Below, piece by piece: positions 43,750 through 53,094 of a stretch of 64,000 nucleotides of DNA (its first letter is position 1; every line of letters begins with the position of its first letter). Where the stretch lies: contig NZ_CP156060.1 in NCBI RefSeq assembly GCF_039778605.1, positions 1,674,001 to 1,738,000 of the forward strand, given 5' to 3'. The notes beneath the pieces were generated by a model that was given only the letters and a program-made list of their open reading frames with translations, did not search any database and was not told the origin of the DNA. The translations under genes were made by a program, and so were the position numbers. This DNA comes from Flavobacterium sp. WV_118_3. GTDB lineage: Bacteria; Bacteroidota; Bacteroidia; Flavobacteriales; Flavobacteriaceae.

Positions 43750-44447
43750 TCAATACTCCAAAAAAATGTATTATTGTCGACGATGAACCGGCCGCGCATT
43801 ATGTACTAACAAATTATATCCGTCAAAATCCGCAATTGGAACTCGCTGCGCAATGCTATAACGGTATTGAGGCTTTGCAGTATTTACGGGAACATACCGT
43901 TGATTTGATGTTTCTGGATATCGATATGCCGGAAATCAGCGGATTGGAGTTGTTGCAAACCCTAAAAAATCCGCCAAAAACCATATTAACAACCGCTTAT
44001 TCAGAATTTGCGCTCGAAAGTTACGAATATGGTGTGATCGACTATTTACTAAAGCCAATCTACTTTCCGCGTTTTCTAAAGTCGATCGAACGCTATCTTT
44101 CGGTACAATTTATCGAAAAAGAAACGGCTATTCCGGTTTCTCTCAACGTAAAGGTAAACGGTAAAAACATCGATATCCGACTGGATGATATTCTATATGT
44201 TCAGAGTTACGGGAATTACGTTAAGATTTTTACTAAGGCCAAAACCTTTGTAACCGCAATGACTACGAATCAATTGGTACAGGAATTGCCGTCGGACAAG
44301 TTTATGCGGGTACACAAATCGTATATCATTGCCATTCATAAAATCGATGTTCACGAAAAGGAACACATTGTGATCAACGAAGAAAAAATCCCGTTGGGAA
44401 TTACCTTCCGCCGCGAACTTAACGAACGTTTACGCCCACTATCATAA
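43746..44447 (+). CDS. LytTR-family response regulator
   Basis: 233 residues. Receiver with D12-D13, phospho-acceptor D58 (LMFLDIDMPEISG) and Lys in YLLKPIYF. The LytTR DNA-binding domain (about 135-230) includes ILYVQSYGNYVKIF and FMRVHKSYIIAI. Cognate partner of the overlapping LytS-type kinase; the divergent efflux operon is the likely target. A heptanucleotide repeat begins 3 bases after its stop codon. Confidence 0.9.
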   Translation: MINTPKKCIIVDDEPAAHYVLTNYIRQNPQLELAAQCYNGIEALQYLREHTVDLMFLDIDMPEISGLELLQTLKNPPKTILTTAYSEFALESYEYGVIDYLLKPIYFPRFLKSIERYLSVQFIEKETAIPVSLNVKVNGKNIDIRLDDILYVQSYGNYVKIFTKAKTFVTAMTTNQLVQELPSDKFMRVHKSYIIAIHKIDVHEKEHIVINEEKIPLGITFRRELNERLRPLS

Positions 44448-44449
44448 TT

Positions 44450-44505
44450 CTTTCCTCTTTCCTCTTTCCTCTTTCCTCTTTCCTCTTTCCTCTTTCCTCT
44501 TTACT
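44450..44505. repeat. Heptanucleotide tandem repeat (CTTTCCT), 7 perfect copies plus one imperfect
   Basis: CTTTCCT is repeated exactly from 44450 to 44498, with a final CTTTACT to 44505, directly after the LytTR stop. The remaining gap to the next gene (to 44716) holds a TATTTTTG box at 44556 and a small ATAACAA/TTGTTAT hairpin. Such repeats change copy number by strand slippage. Confidence 0.95.
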
Positions 44506-44555
44506 CTCCTAAAAAAACAGGTGTTTGTACGTATAAGCTGTTGTTTTTCTTTCGC

Positions 44556-44563
44556 TATTTTTG
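44556..44563 (+). promoter_or_regulatory. Putative -7 box (TATTTTTG) of the DyP-GRE gene
   Basis: TATTTTTG fits TAnnTTTG. It would give an untranslated leader of about 145 bases before the ATG at 44717. No properly spaced -33 TTTG was found. Confidence 0.35.
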
Positions 44564-44716
44564 ATACAGATCGATTTCCCACTATAAATCTTCTGTTTCT
44601 TTCAATTGTAACTTCATAACAACCAAATTGTTATAGAAGGTAGCTCTTTATACCTGTAAAGGAAACAATAACAATCGCAACAAACATTTTTAAACTGTAA
44701 CCAACAAACAACTCAC

Positions 44717-47700
44717 ATGGAAAAAACACTCAAGTCCGACATCCCGTCTAACAACGAGAGCTCTCTTAACTTTGAAAATCGGTTTACCGAAGTGTGGAAA
44801 CACTGTCAAAGAGGATTGGTATACCCGTCGCCCTTTGCCATTTTTACAACTTTTTGGTTCCAAAAACGAGGTAATTGGCAAGCCAACAAACAACCAGACG
44901 GTAAAAAGCTGGTGACCTATAAAAAAAAGTTTGCCGAAGTAATGGCAAATATCCGATCGGAAATCAACACCCATAAAGATCTGAAAGATCGTAATACGTC
45001 TGTTATTCTGGGGGTTTCATTTGAAAACTGGGCTAAAATCTGCGACGAAGAAGGCATACCGCATCCTAAAGGAATGACGTTGCAATTTCCGGAGCATAAT
45101 GATCCTTATGTATCGAAAGTATTCCGGGCCTCAAACGGCGCCTTTGTAGATTCTAATGGCGATCTTTGGTTTCACATTAAGAGTGACAGTAAAGAAGCTT
45201 GTGAAATTGTGAATTCCTTATTAATAAAGGCTTTAGACAGTATTACAGAAGAACATTATTCGCAGGAAGCCGCTTCCAAATCGAATGAAGCAGACGGCCA
45301 TCGCGGTAAAGTACTGGGTTGTCGTTTCTCCGAAAACCTCAACAATCCTTCCGATCCGATTTCTATCGCCAAACATACGTTAATCGGTTGCGACGATATG
45401 GCGCATTTTGGAGGGTCTTTTGTATTGGCTCAACGCTTCCTGATCAACTGGAATCAGATCAATATGATGACCGAAGATCAGATTGAAGACCTTATTGGCC
45501 GTAAAACCAACGATACTATTATTCCCGACCGCGATTCGCGTTCGCATATCAAATCGGCCAGAATTCAGGATGCGAATGGCAATACCACGCCGGTATTACG
45601 CCTTGGACTTCCGTTTGGAAGAGCTAAACATCAGCAACACGGCAATTCCGGATTCCGTACACCAAAATCAATTACGTTATCGGACGAGGAAGGAATCTAT
45701 TTCGCCGGGTTTAGTAAAGAAGTAGGAATTCTGGAAAACATCATGAGTAACCAGATCGGACCTGACAGTGGTTTTATGAACGACCGTTTGTTTAATCACC
45801 TGCGATCGGATCTGGGAGGTGTTTTTTATATTCCAAGCATTCAGGATCTGGGATTAGATGACGAAGATGTAGCTAAAAAATACCGAAATGACTTCTCTTT
45901 TGCTACAGAGAAAGATTGGTCGCGTTTCCCGGGTGTCGACTGGACACGTCTGGATCGTCATTACCAAAACGCTTCTAAAAACGGACTGATGTATTACAAC
46001 CATCAGAATTTCCTGTTTACCATGTCGACCCGAATCGGGCTGCCGGAAGATCGTTACTTTTCAATACCAACAAATCGTATTTTAAGCCTTCTGGAAAACA
46101 TTTTCTCCCTTTGGCAGGACAATTGGTACTTTAACCGGAAACAGGAAGAAATTAAAGAAGATATTCGTTTTTATATCAATCGTTATAACGGAAGCGATAA
46201 ACCGGCCGATATTATGAACGAATCCATTATGATTCGTAAAGGTTGGGCAATCCGTTTAAGTTTGCAATTGTTCAGTTCGCCCGATTACGGTTTTAGAGGA
46301 CGTAAGATCCGACTTAAAGATGGTACGCTGGTTCCTTACTCTTCGTTCCGTGAAAGAGAAGGCGAAATTGTTTACGGTTCAGATACGTTTCGCATTTCTC
46401 CGGAGGAAATTATTATAGGTGCCATGCCAAACCTATCGTTAGGCGAAGGCCGTTATGTGATGCGCTATCTGTCGGATTCCGAACGTCTGGATGGCTTCCT
46501 GGCCAATCTGAGCGAGGCTTCCGGTGTGGGACACGTAATTCCGAATTATGAAAAAGCCCTGAAAAAAGGTTTAAAAACCATGATGGAGGATATATTGGAG
46601 TACGAAAAGAAAATCACCGAAGAATACACTAAAGATAAGGGAAAAACGGATGAGGAAAAAGCCGCTAAGGCAAAAACATATAAGGAGAAAAAAGAATTAT
46701 ACCAATCGGCTTATCTGTCTTTACAAGGAATTTCAGAATATTGTTTGAATTATGCCCAACTGGCGCGCGAAATGGCTGCCAGCATGAAAAACAATCCCGG
46801 ACAAGCCTGGGAAAGGGAAAATCTGGAATCGATTGCTTATCGGATGACCAAATTAGCTACCGAAAAACCAGACTCACTAATTGAAGCAGTGCAGTTTATC
46901 TTTACCCTACATACTTGTTTACACCTCAACGGCGAACCAACCGCTATTGGTCGTATGGACCAGCTTTTACAACCTTATTACGACAGTAGTAACGAGGCCG
47001 AAAAAGCCGAAGCACAGGAAGTTATCGATGCGTTCTATATTAAACTGGACGAGAAAATACAGCAGAACCGTATTTTTATGGAAGACCATCAGCCATTTGG
47101 AAATCTGGCTATGGGTGGTGCTTCCGGGCCGTATCCGCAAGGTGCTTCTTTGGGACAATGGATTCAGCAAATTACCGTTGGCGGTACTAAAGTCAATGGC
47201 AATCCTGTTTTTGAAGAAACAGAACCGGCTTATAACCATATGACGCGATTGTTTATACACGCTTCCGGACGATTACCACTTAATGCACCTTGTTTATCGT
47301 TACGAACCCGTAAAGATATGCCAAGAGAAATCCTGGAAGATGCTGCTCACGCGCTGCTTTCCGGTGGGGCACATCCGATTCTTTTAAATGACGAAAAAAT
47401 AATTAAAGGACTTCATCACAGCGGCGACGGCGTTGGCGGTAAACTGGGAAGCGAAACCCAAAAATGGAACTCAAATGTAACCGTGGAATCGGCTCAGAAT
47501 TATGCCTGCGATGGCTGTTACGAACCGCAATTCCCGGGTGAAAACTGGTTTTCACTGGGTGGATTTTCCACCTTACAACCGTTGGAATGCGCGCTAAACC
47601 AGGGACGTACGTATTCATCGGCCGGAGAATCCTATTTATTTGGTCAGGTAGTCTCGTTAAATTCCAAACCGGCAGATCAAATCAAATCGTTTAAGGAACT

Positions 47701-48829
47701 GGTGGACATTTACTTCCAACATTTCGAATGGCTCAACCGTAAAGCTTTTAACGGTCAATTAATGGGATATGGCGCGAATACAAAATTCTGTCCATCTCCT
47801 ATTCTTAACGTCTTGATGGATGACTGTCTTGCCAGAGGACTTGATTTTTATAGCGGCGGAACCAAATACAACATTTACGGACCTTGCTATATCTCGTTGA
47901 GTGCGACGATTAATTCACTGTATGCAATCAAAACAATGGTTTTTGACGATAAAAATGCGGTTACTACATTACCGGAATTACTGGAATGTTTGTGCTGTGA
48001 CTGGGGTTATAAAATGACCGAACCGTTTATTAGTGATCTGGCCGGAGAATCCCGTATCGCTTCGCGCTCCGATCGATTTAAACGTCTGAGAGAAATCGCT
48101 CTGGCACAACCGCGTTACGGACGAGGGAATCCCGATATTGATGCCTTTGGAAATGAGATTGTAGCGGGTATTGCCCGTCGATCGATTGCAACTTTTACCG
48201 AACCTTGGCCGCAATTGTATGAAACCATGAAAAATATGGCAACCCGATATGGAACGGAAGAATTCCCTTTCGGACTTCAAATTCAGCCGGGTGTCGGAAC
48301 TTTCGAAAACCACGTGGAAATGGGTGCCTGGAACGGAGCCAGTGCCGATGGTCGTCGTCTGGGAACTACCGTTGCTTCCGATATGAGTGCTATGCCTAGC
48401 CCTGCCGATTTACCAATCGAACATCAATATGCCGGGTTCGAAGAATCCCTTGCCGGTTTTGACGGTATCGGTGCCGAGTTGATGTGCGATGGTGCTCCTA
48501 CCGATTATAATATCGACGAAGACTTCCCGGCCGAAAAACTGATTCAGGTGATGCAACAATTTGCCAACGGACAATCGTCTAACATTTTGACCATTACCGT
48601 TGCTAATCCGGATACCTTTGCCGATGCAGTAGGCTCGCCGGAACAATACGACCTGCTTCGCGTGCGTACCGGAGGTTGGACAAACTTCTTTACTTCGGTG
48701 TTCCCTACTATTCAGGATCAGCACCGCCGCCGACCGGTTTCGACACCTGTAGAGGTTCAAAAAGAGAAAAAAATGGCAAAGGGTTGCCCTTTCCATCAAC
48801 AAATAGAAGAAGTAGAACAAGACGAATAA
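44717..48829 (+). CDS. Fusion of a DyP-type peroxidase and a glycyl-radical enzyme
   Basis: 1370 residues in one uninterrupted frame. About 70-395 resembles DyP peroxidases (YfeX type): GGSFVLAQRFLINW, LIGR, S-H277-I with the expected proximal heme His, LRLGLPFG, GIYFAGFSKEVGILENIMSN and GGVFYIPS. The usual GxxDG heme motif is replaced by GCRFSENLNNP, so the catalytic Asp seems absent. About 395-600 is unassigned. From about 620 on it is a PFL-like glycyl-radical enzyme: HVIPNYEKALKKGL, FTLHTCLHLNGEPTAIGRMD, GC934YEP (thiyl Cys with E936, as in diol/choline-lyase types) and R1317-T-G-G1320-W, the glycyl-radical motif. The end has a GCPFH sequence of the kind seen in heme proteins. No activase gene is nearby. 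A Crp/Fnr gene follows. Reaction unknown. Confidence 0.75.
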   Translation: MEKTLKSDIPSNNESSLNFENRFTEVWKHCQRGLVYPSPFAIFTTFWFQKRGNWQANKQPDGKKLVTYKKKFAEVMANIRSEINTHKDLKDRNTSVILGVSFENWAKICDEEGIPHPKGMTLQFPEHNDPYVSKVFRASNGAFVDSNGDLWFHIKSDSKEACEIVNSLLIKALDSITEEHYSQEAASKSNEADGHRGKVLGCRFSENLNNPSDPISIAKHTLIGCDDMAHFGGSFVLAQRFLINWNQINMMTEDQIEDLIGRKTNDTIIPDRDSRSHIKSARIQDANGNTTPVLRLGLPFGRAKHQQHGNSGFRTPKSITLSDEEGIYFAGFSKEVGILENIMSNQIGPDSGFMNDRLFNHLRSDLGGVFYIPSIQDLGLDDEDVAKKYRNDFSFATEKDWSRFPGVDWTRLDRHYQNASKNGLMYYNHQNFLFTMSTRIGLPEDRYFSIPTNRILSLLENIFSLWQDNWYFNRKQEEIKEDIRFYINRYNGSDKPADIMNESIMIRKGWAIRLSLQLFSSPDYGFRGRKIRLKDGTLVPYSSFREREGEIVYGSDTFRISPEEIIIGAMPNLSLGEGRYVMRYLSDSERLDGFLANLSEASGVGHVIPNYEKALKKGLKTMMEDILEYEKKITEEYTKDKGKTDEEKAAKAKTYKEKKELYQSAYLSLQGISEYCLNYAQLAREMAASMKNNPGQAWERENLESIAYRMTKLATEKPDSLIEAVQFIFTLHTCLHLNGEPTAIGRMDQLLQPYYDSSNEAEKAEAQEVIDAFYIKLDEKIQQNRIFMEDHQPFGNLAMGGASGPYPQGASLGQWIQQITVGGTKVNGNPVFEETEPAYNHMTRLFIHASGRLPLNAPCLSLRTRKDMPREILEDAAHALLSGGAHPILLNDEKIIKGLHHSGDGVGGKLGSETQKWNSNVTVESAQNYACDGCYEPQFPGENWFSLGGFSTLQPLECALNQGRTYSSAGESYLFGQVVSLNSKPADQIKSFKELVDIYFQHFEWLNRKAFNGQLMGYGANTKFCPSPILNVLMDDCLARGLDFYSGGTKYNIYGPCYISLSATINSLYAIKTMVFDDKNAVTTLPELLECLCCDWGYKMTEPFISDLAGESRIASRSDRFKRLREIALAQPRYGRGNPDIDAFGNEIVAGIARRSIATFTEPWPQLYETMKNMATRYGTEEFPFGLQIQPGVGTFENHVEMGAWNGASADGRRLGTTVASDMSAMPSPADLPIEHQYAGFEESLAGFDGIGAELMCDGAPTDYNIDEDFPAEKLIQVMQQFANGQSSNILTITVANPDTFADAVGSPEQYDLLRVRTGGWTNFFTSVFPTIQDQHRRRPVSTPVEVQKEKKMAKGCPFHQQIEEVEQDE

Positions 48830-48851
48830 CGTTCTATATTAAAATTTGGGA

Positions 48852-48881
48852 AAAACACCTCGGAAAATTCCGGGGTGTTTT
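48852..48881 (+). terminator. Terminator of the DyP-GRE gene
   Basis: AAAACACCTCGG (48852-48863) pairs with CCGGGGTGTTTT (48870-48881) with one wobble; T-rich sequence follows. Confidence 0.85.
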
Positions 48882-48915
48882 ATTTTAAAGTGGTTTATCG
48901 TCTGCAGAAATCTGT

Positions 48916-48923
48916 TATTTTTG
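48916..48923 (+). promoter_or_regulatory. Putative -7 box (TATTTTTG) of the Crp/Fnr gene
   Basis: TATTTTTG matches TAnnTTTG and lies 19 bases before the ATG at 48942. It indicates that the regulator has its own promoter after the upstream terminator. Confidence 0.45.
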
Positions 48924-48941
48924 TAGTACAATTGCCTTAGT

Positions 48942-49511
48942 ATGACCCAATACGACCTTTTACGTCAGCATATTGCTTCCATTTGTCCGCTTTCGGATAG
49001 CGAATGGGACTATGTATCCCGTCATTTTACCTTTCGAAAACTACGCAAACATCAGTTTTTGGTGCAAAAAGGCGAAATGGTTCCCTGCGAATTCTGGATC
49101 ATCAAAGGCCTGGTAAAAACCTATGCGATCGATTGCGACGGAAAAGAACATATTCTACAATTTGCCATGGAAGAATACTGGACCAGCGATTTTCAGGCGT
49201 TTCAAAATCAGGTTCCCGCCTGTATGTATATGGATTGTATTGAAGATTCGGAGTTTTTCTGTCTGAAACTGGAAGATCGGGAGAAAATCTGCCATGAGAT
49301 TCCGGCTATGGCGAATTTTTTCAGAATCAAAGCCAATTATGGTTATATCGCGCTACAGCAACGCATTATGTCATTACTAACGGAAACCGCAGAGGAACGG
49401 TATAATAATCTGATCAAAAAATTACCCCGACTCATTCAGCGTGTTCCTAAAAAACTACTGGCCTCCTATTTGGGGGTAACCCGCGAAACCCTTAGCCGAC
49501 TTAAAAGTTAA
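48942..49511 (+). CDS. Crp/Fnr-family transcriptional regulator
   Basis: 189 residues. The cyclic-nucleotide-binding-like domain spans about 10-125 (FRKLRKHQFLVQKGEMVPCE, FWIIKGLVKTYAID), followed by a helical dimer linker and a C-terminal HTH (PKKLLASYLGVTRETLSRLK). The spaced Cys set of an Fnr iron-sulfur cluster is not evident and the cAMP-contact motif is weak, as in most Bacteroidota Crp-like proteins, so the effector is unknown. Its neighbours are the DyP-GRE gene and the MFS/oxidoreductase operon. Confidence 0.88.
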   Translation: MTQYDLLRQHIASICPLSDSEWDYVSRHFTFRKLRKHQFLVQKGEMVPCEFWIIKGLVKTYAIDCDGKEHILQFAMEEYWTSDFQAFQNQVPACMYMDCIEDSEFFCLKLEDREKICHEIPAMANFFRIKANYGYIALQQRIMSLLTETAEERYNNLIKKLPRLIQRVPKKLLASYLGVTRETLSRLKS

Positions 49512-49738
49512 TCAGTGTGATCTACCTCACAAAAAAACGGTGACTTAACTCCTCGCCTAGCGTTTCCCCTATTCGGACATTTGTACTGTTCCTTATGACA
49601 TTACAAATATGACCGTTCCAAGTTGTTTTATCCGATGTTTTTACAAGTTACTGTGTACTAATTATTATTAGTTCCGATCGTTTTATGCCCGGTTTTAATC
49701 GGATGTATGGGATCAAACATAATACTAATGAATCACCT

Positions 49739-49757
49739 GTTACCCATTTGTGGTAAC
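49739..49757 (+). promoter_or_regulatory. Inverted-repeat operator candidate upstream of the MFS operon
   Basis: GTTACC (49739-49744) and GGTAAC (49752-49757) form a perfect dyad with a 7-base spacer, ending 8 bases before the ATG at 49766. The spacing suits a dimeric HTH regulator; the Crp/Fnr protein just upstream is one candidate. The rest of the gap 49512-49738 shows nothing clear. Confidence 0.4.
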
Positions 49758-49765
49758 CCAAACCT

Positions 49766-50983
49766 ATGAAAACAATTCAAAACAATACGGCTGCTATCGC
49801 AGTACCTTCTAAATCTAAAAAACTTCCGGCCGCTTTATGGGCCTTAACCATCAGTGCCTTTGGTATTGGTACTACCGAATTTGTAATTGTCGGTCTGCTT
49901 CCCACTGTTGCCAACGATTTAAAAACGTCTATTGCCTCCGCCGGCCTGCTCGTAAGTCTTTATGCTTTGGGTGTAGCTGTAGGAGCACCTATATTAACGG
50001 CTTTAACCAGTCGTATCGATCGCAAAAAATTATTACTGGGCGTTATGGTACTTTTTATTATTGGTAACGGACTGGCTTCCATTGCGCCTTCTTTTATCAC
50101 ATTAATTCTCGCCCGAATCCTAACCGGATTTGCACACGGTGTTTTCTTTTCGATCGGAGCAACTATAGCCGCCAGCCTGGTTCCCGAAGACAAACGCGCC
50201 AGTGCGATCGCGATTATGTTTGCCGGATTAACCGTAGCCATCGTTACCGGTGTTCCCTTAGGAACCTATATCGGACAACATTTCGGATGGCGTGCAACTT
50301 TTATCGGAGTAGCGGCTTTGGGAATCATCGGGCTTATCGCCAGTAGTCTTTTAATTCCGGATAGCCTACAGAAAAGCAAACCTTTACAATTAAAAGATCA
50401 GTTAAAGGTGCTTAAAAACCCATCGATACTATTGGTCTTAGCGATTACCGCTTTGGGCTATGGCGGAACATTTGTAAGCTTTACCTATATGGCACCACTA
50501 TTGGAAAACATTTCCGGTTTTTCGGCCGATGCAACCAGCTTATTACTATTGATCTACGGAATTGCCATTGCTTTGGGAAATGTGATCGGTGGAAAAGTAG
50601 CCAATAAAAAACCGATTAAAGCACTCATGATCATGTTTGTATTACAAGCCTTGGTATTATTGGTTTTATCTTTTACTGTTTTTAATAAGATCGCAACTGT
50701 AACCACCTTGTTTGCCATGGGAATTCTGGCTTTTTCGAATGTTCCGGGTTTACAGCTTTACGTAGTACAAATGGCCGAAAAATACCTGCCGGGAACCGAA
50801 GATGTTGCTTCGGCACTGAATATCGCGGCTTTTAATGTAGGTATCGCTATCGGTGCCTTTATCGGTGGACATGTAGTCGAATCGGCACTCGGTATTCAAT
50901 CCACTCCCTGGGTTGGTGCGGTATTGGTTGCCATTGGATTTTTGGTGACACTTATCAGTTATAAACGCGAAAAAAACAATTGA
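49766..50983 (+). CDS. MFS transporter, DHA1 (AraJ/sugar-efflux-like) family
   Basis: 405 residues with about 12 transmembrane segments. The opening LWALTISAFGIGTTEFVIVG, with GLLPTVANDL after it, is typical of the DHA1 family of arabinose/sugar and drug exporters, and the loop 2-3 motif is LTSRIDRKKLLLGVM. First gene of a tight five-gene operon with redox enzymes; the next gene begins within a few bases of its end. Export of a toxic compound or its product is likely. Confidence 0.88.
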   Translation: MKTIQNNTAAIAVPSKSKKLPAALWALTISAFGIGTTEFVIVGLLPTVANDLKTSIASAGLLVSLYALGVAVGAPILTALTSRIDRKKLLLGVMVLFIIGNGLASIAPSFITLILARILTGFAHGVFFSIGATIAASLVPEDKRASAIAIMFAGLTVAIVTGVPLGTYIGQHFGWRATFIGVAALGIIGLIASSLLIPDSLQKSKPLQLKDQLKVLKNPSILLVLAITALGYGGTFVSFTYMAPLLENISGFSADATSLLLLIYGIAIALGNVIGGKVANKKPIKALMIMFVLQALVLLVLSFTVFNKIATVTTLFAMGILAFSNVPGLQLYVVQMAEKYLPGTEDVASALNIAAFNVGIAIGAFIGGHVVESALGIQSTPWVGAVLVAIGFLVTLISYKREKNN

Positions 50984-51021
50984 TCTTGGAAACAATTTGT
51001 AACATTCATATTCCCGGAAAA

Positions 51022-51972
51022 ATGACCATCGGGTTGGAATTCCCGCTTGATAACGACTGGTCGCCGGAAGGTGAGAAAAAACGCAGCGTTTCCGGACGTC
51101 CGTTTGGTATTCCGGATAGTAGTCGGCATACGGAATACATTCAATTGGCGGATCAACTGGGTTATGCCGCGCTTTGGATGCGCGAAGTTCCGGTGTACGA
51201 TCCCGGTTTTGGCGATGGCGCCCAACTTTTTGATACGATAGCTTATCTGGGTTATATCGCCGGAATCACCCAATCCATTACCCTTGGAACCGCTGCTATC
51301 GTCTTACCGCTACACGATCCGTTACAACTGGCTAAAGCGGTTGCATCTATCGAAAATTTATCCGGAAGTCGGTTTCTGTTTGGTGTCGGCCTTGGCGATC
51401 GTCCGGTGGAGTTTCCATTGTTCGGATATGATTTTGAAACCCGGGCTGAGCGTTTCGGTCATAACCATGCTATAATCGAAGAAGCCTGGAAAACGCAAAG
51501 CGGACTTAGTCAGTATTATGAAAACCTGAATAACAATATCCGGATATTTCCAAAACCGGAAAATCCGATTCCCTGGATTATTGCCGGACGTGCGCAACAA
51601 AGTATGGACTGGATTGCCCAAAATATGCAGGGTTGGTTTAATTATCCGCGTCCGTTAGCCGAAACCGCAAACCAGATTATCGACTGGCGGAATGTGCTTT
51701 ACGACAACAATCAGGCTTCCAAACCGTATATCACGGCTTTCCATCTCAATCTTTTGCCCGATGACAACGCAGCATTCCATCCCTATCGTTTTGGCGGAGC
51801 GGTAGGAATCAATGGGTTGCTACCGTTACTCAAAGCCTACGAAGAAATTGGCGTGAATCATATGGCCTTGCATCTTCGAAAATCGGAAACGCCGGTTAAA
51901 GAAGCAATCGAACGTATTGCCACAACTATTTTACCTCATTTTAATTATAAAGAACACGATTATGCTATTTAA
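51022..51972 (+). CDS. Luciferase-like (LLM) class flavin-dependent oxidoreductase
   Basis: 316 residues from ATG at 51022; a TTG overlapping the MFS stop would add 14 residues. A TIM-barrel LLM pattern is visible: ALWMREVPVYDPGFGD, LGTAAIVLPLHDPLQLAKAV, GSRFLFGVGLGDRPVEFPLF and IPWIIAGRAQQSMDWIAQN. It likely uses FMN or F420-like flavin; Bacteroidota generally use FMN. The substrate is not readable. It overlaps the next gene by 11 bases. Confidence 0.82.
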   Translation: MTIGLEFPLDNDWSPEGEKKRSVSGRPFGIPDSSRHTEYIQLADQLGYAALWMREVPVYDPGFGDGAQLFDTIAYLGYIAGITQSITLGTAAIVLPLHDPLQLAKAVASIENLSGSRFLFGVGLGDRPVEFPLFGYDFETRAERFGHNHAIIEEAWKTQSGLSQYYENLNNNIRIFPKPENPIPWIIAGRAQQSMDWIAQNMQGWFNYPRPLAETANQIIDWRNVLYDNNQASKPYITAFHLNLLPDDNAAFHPYRFGGAVGINGLLPLLKAYEEIGVNHMALHLRKSETPVKEAIERIATTILPHFNYKEHDYAI

Positions 51973-53062
51973 AAAACATACCCTCGGAAACATCGAATTA
52001 CAAAACCGTATTGTAATGCCGCCAATGACCCGTTCCCGTGCTGCCAAAGGCGAAGTGGCCACTCCACTTATGGCCGAATATTACGAACAGCGAAGTTCCG
52101 CCGGACTTATCATTTCTGAAGGAACTCAGATTAGTCAACAAGGACAGGGATACGCCTGGACACCCGGAATTTATACTCCGGAGCAGATTGCAGGATGGAA
52201 ACTGACTACCGATGCCGTACATCGCAAAAACGGAATTATTTTCGCCCAGTTATGGCATGTTGGACGGGTGTCCCATACTGCCCTGCAAAAAAATAATGAA
52301 GCGCCGGTTTCCTCCAGTGAACTGGTCGCCGATGGTGTAAAAGTGTTTGTCGATCACGAAAATCGCGGGCCGGAACATGGCGTTGGCGAAATGGTGCAAC
52401 ACTCCAAACCAAAAGCACTTACCCAAACGGAAATTCGGGAAATTATATCCGATTATGCCAAAGCGGCTCAAAATGCAAGGGCTGCCGGATTTGACGGTAT
52501 TGAACTCCATGCGGCTAATGGCTATCTGATCAATCAGTTTATCGACTCACAGGCCAACAACCGAACCGATACGTATGGTGGTTCTCTTGAAAACCGACTG
52601 CGATTTTTAAAAGAGGTTGTTCAGGCAATTTCGGATGCCATCGGTAATGAAAAAGTTGGTGTTCGTCTGGCACCATTAACCACACTACAAGGTACGATTG
52701 ATGATAACCCCGTGGAAACCTATACCGAAGCCATCAAACTTTTAGATCGTCTGAAAGTAGCCTATGTTCATATAGCCGAAGCCGATTGGGAGGATGCGCC
52801 GGTGATGGAACGTTCGTTTAAAGAAAGTATCCGGGCCAATTTTACCGGAACCCTGATTTATTCCGGGAAATATACCAAAACCCGGGCCGAAGAAGCCTTA
52901 CAGGAAGGCTGGACGGATCTGATTGGTTTTGGCAGACCCTTTATCGCTAACCCGGATCTTCCCTACCGACTGGAACACAATTTACCGCTAAACGAACCGA
53001 AACGCGAGTTCTTTTTTGGAGGTGGTGTTACCGGTTATACCGACTATCCTTTTTATCAATAA
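51962..53062 (+). CDS. Old Yellow Enzyme family alkene reductase (NemA-like)
   Basis: 366 residues from ATG at 51962. FMN-binding TIM barrel: NRIVMPPMTRSRA with T23, FAQLWHVGRVSH, and H183-A-A-N186 with Y188 in IELHAANGYLINQFI, which bind and protonate the electrophilic substrate. DLIGFGRPFIANPDLPYRL closes the FMN site. It reduces activated C=C bonds or nitro compounds with NAD(P)H. Part of the MFS/LLM/AKR/DJ-1 operon. Confidence 0.92.
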   Translation: MLFKKHTLGNIELQNRIVMPPMTRSRAAKGEVATPLMAEYYEQRSSAGLIISEGTQISQQGQGYAWTPGIYTPEQIAGWKLTTDAVHRKNGIIFAQLWHVGRVSHTALQKNNEAPVSSSELVADGVKVFVDHENRGPEHGVGEMVQHSKPKALTQTEIREIISDYAKAAQNARAAGFDGIELHAANGYLINQFIDSQANNRTDTYGGSLENRLRFLKEVVQAISDAIGNEKVGVRLAPLTTLQGTIDDNPVETYTEAIKLLDRLKVAYVHIAEADWEDAPVMERSFKESIRANFTGTLIYSGKYTKTRAEEALQEGWTDLIGFGRPFIANPDLPYRLEHNLPLNEPKREFFFGGGVTGYTDYPFYQ

Positions 53063-53094
53063 CAACGAATACACTTATATAACAATTATACAAT

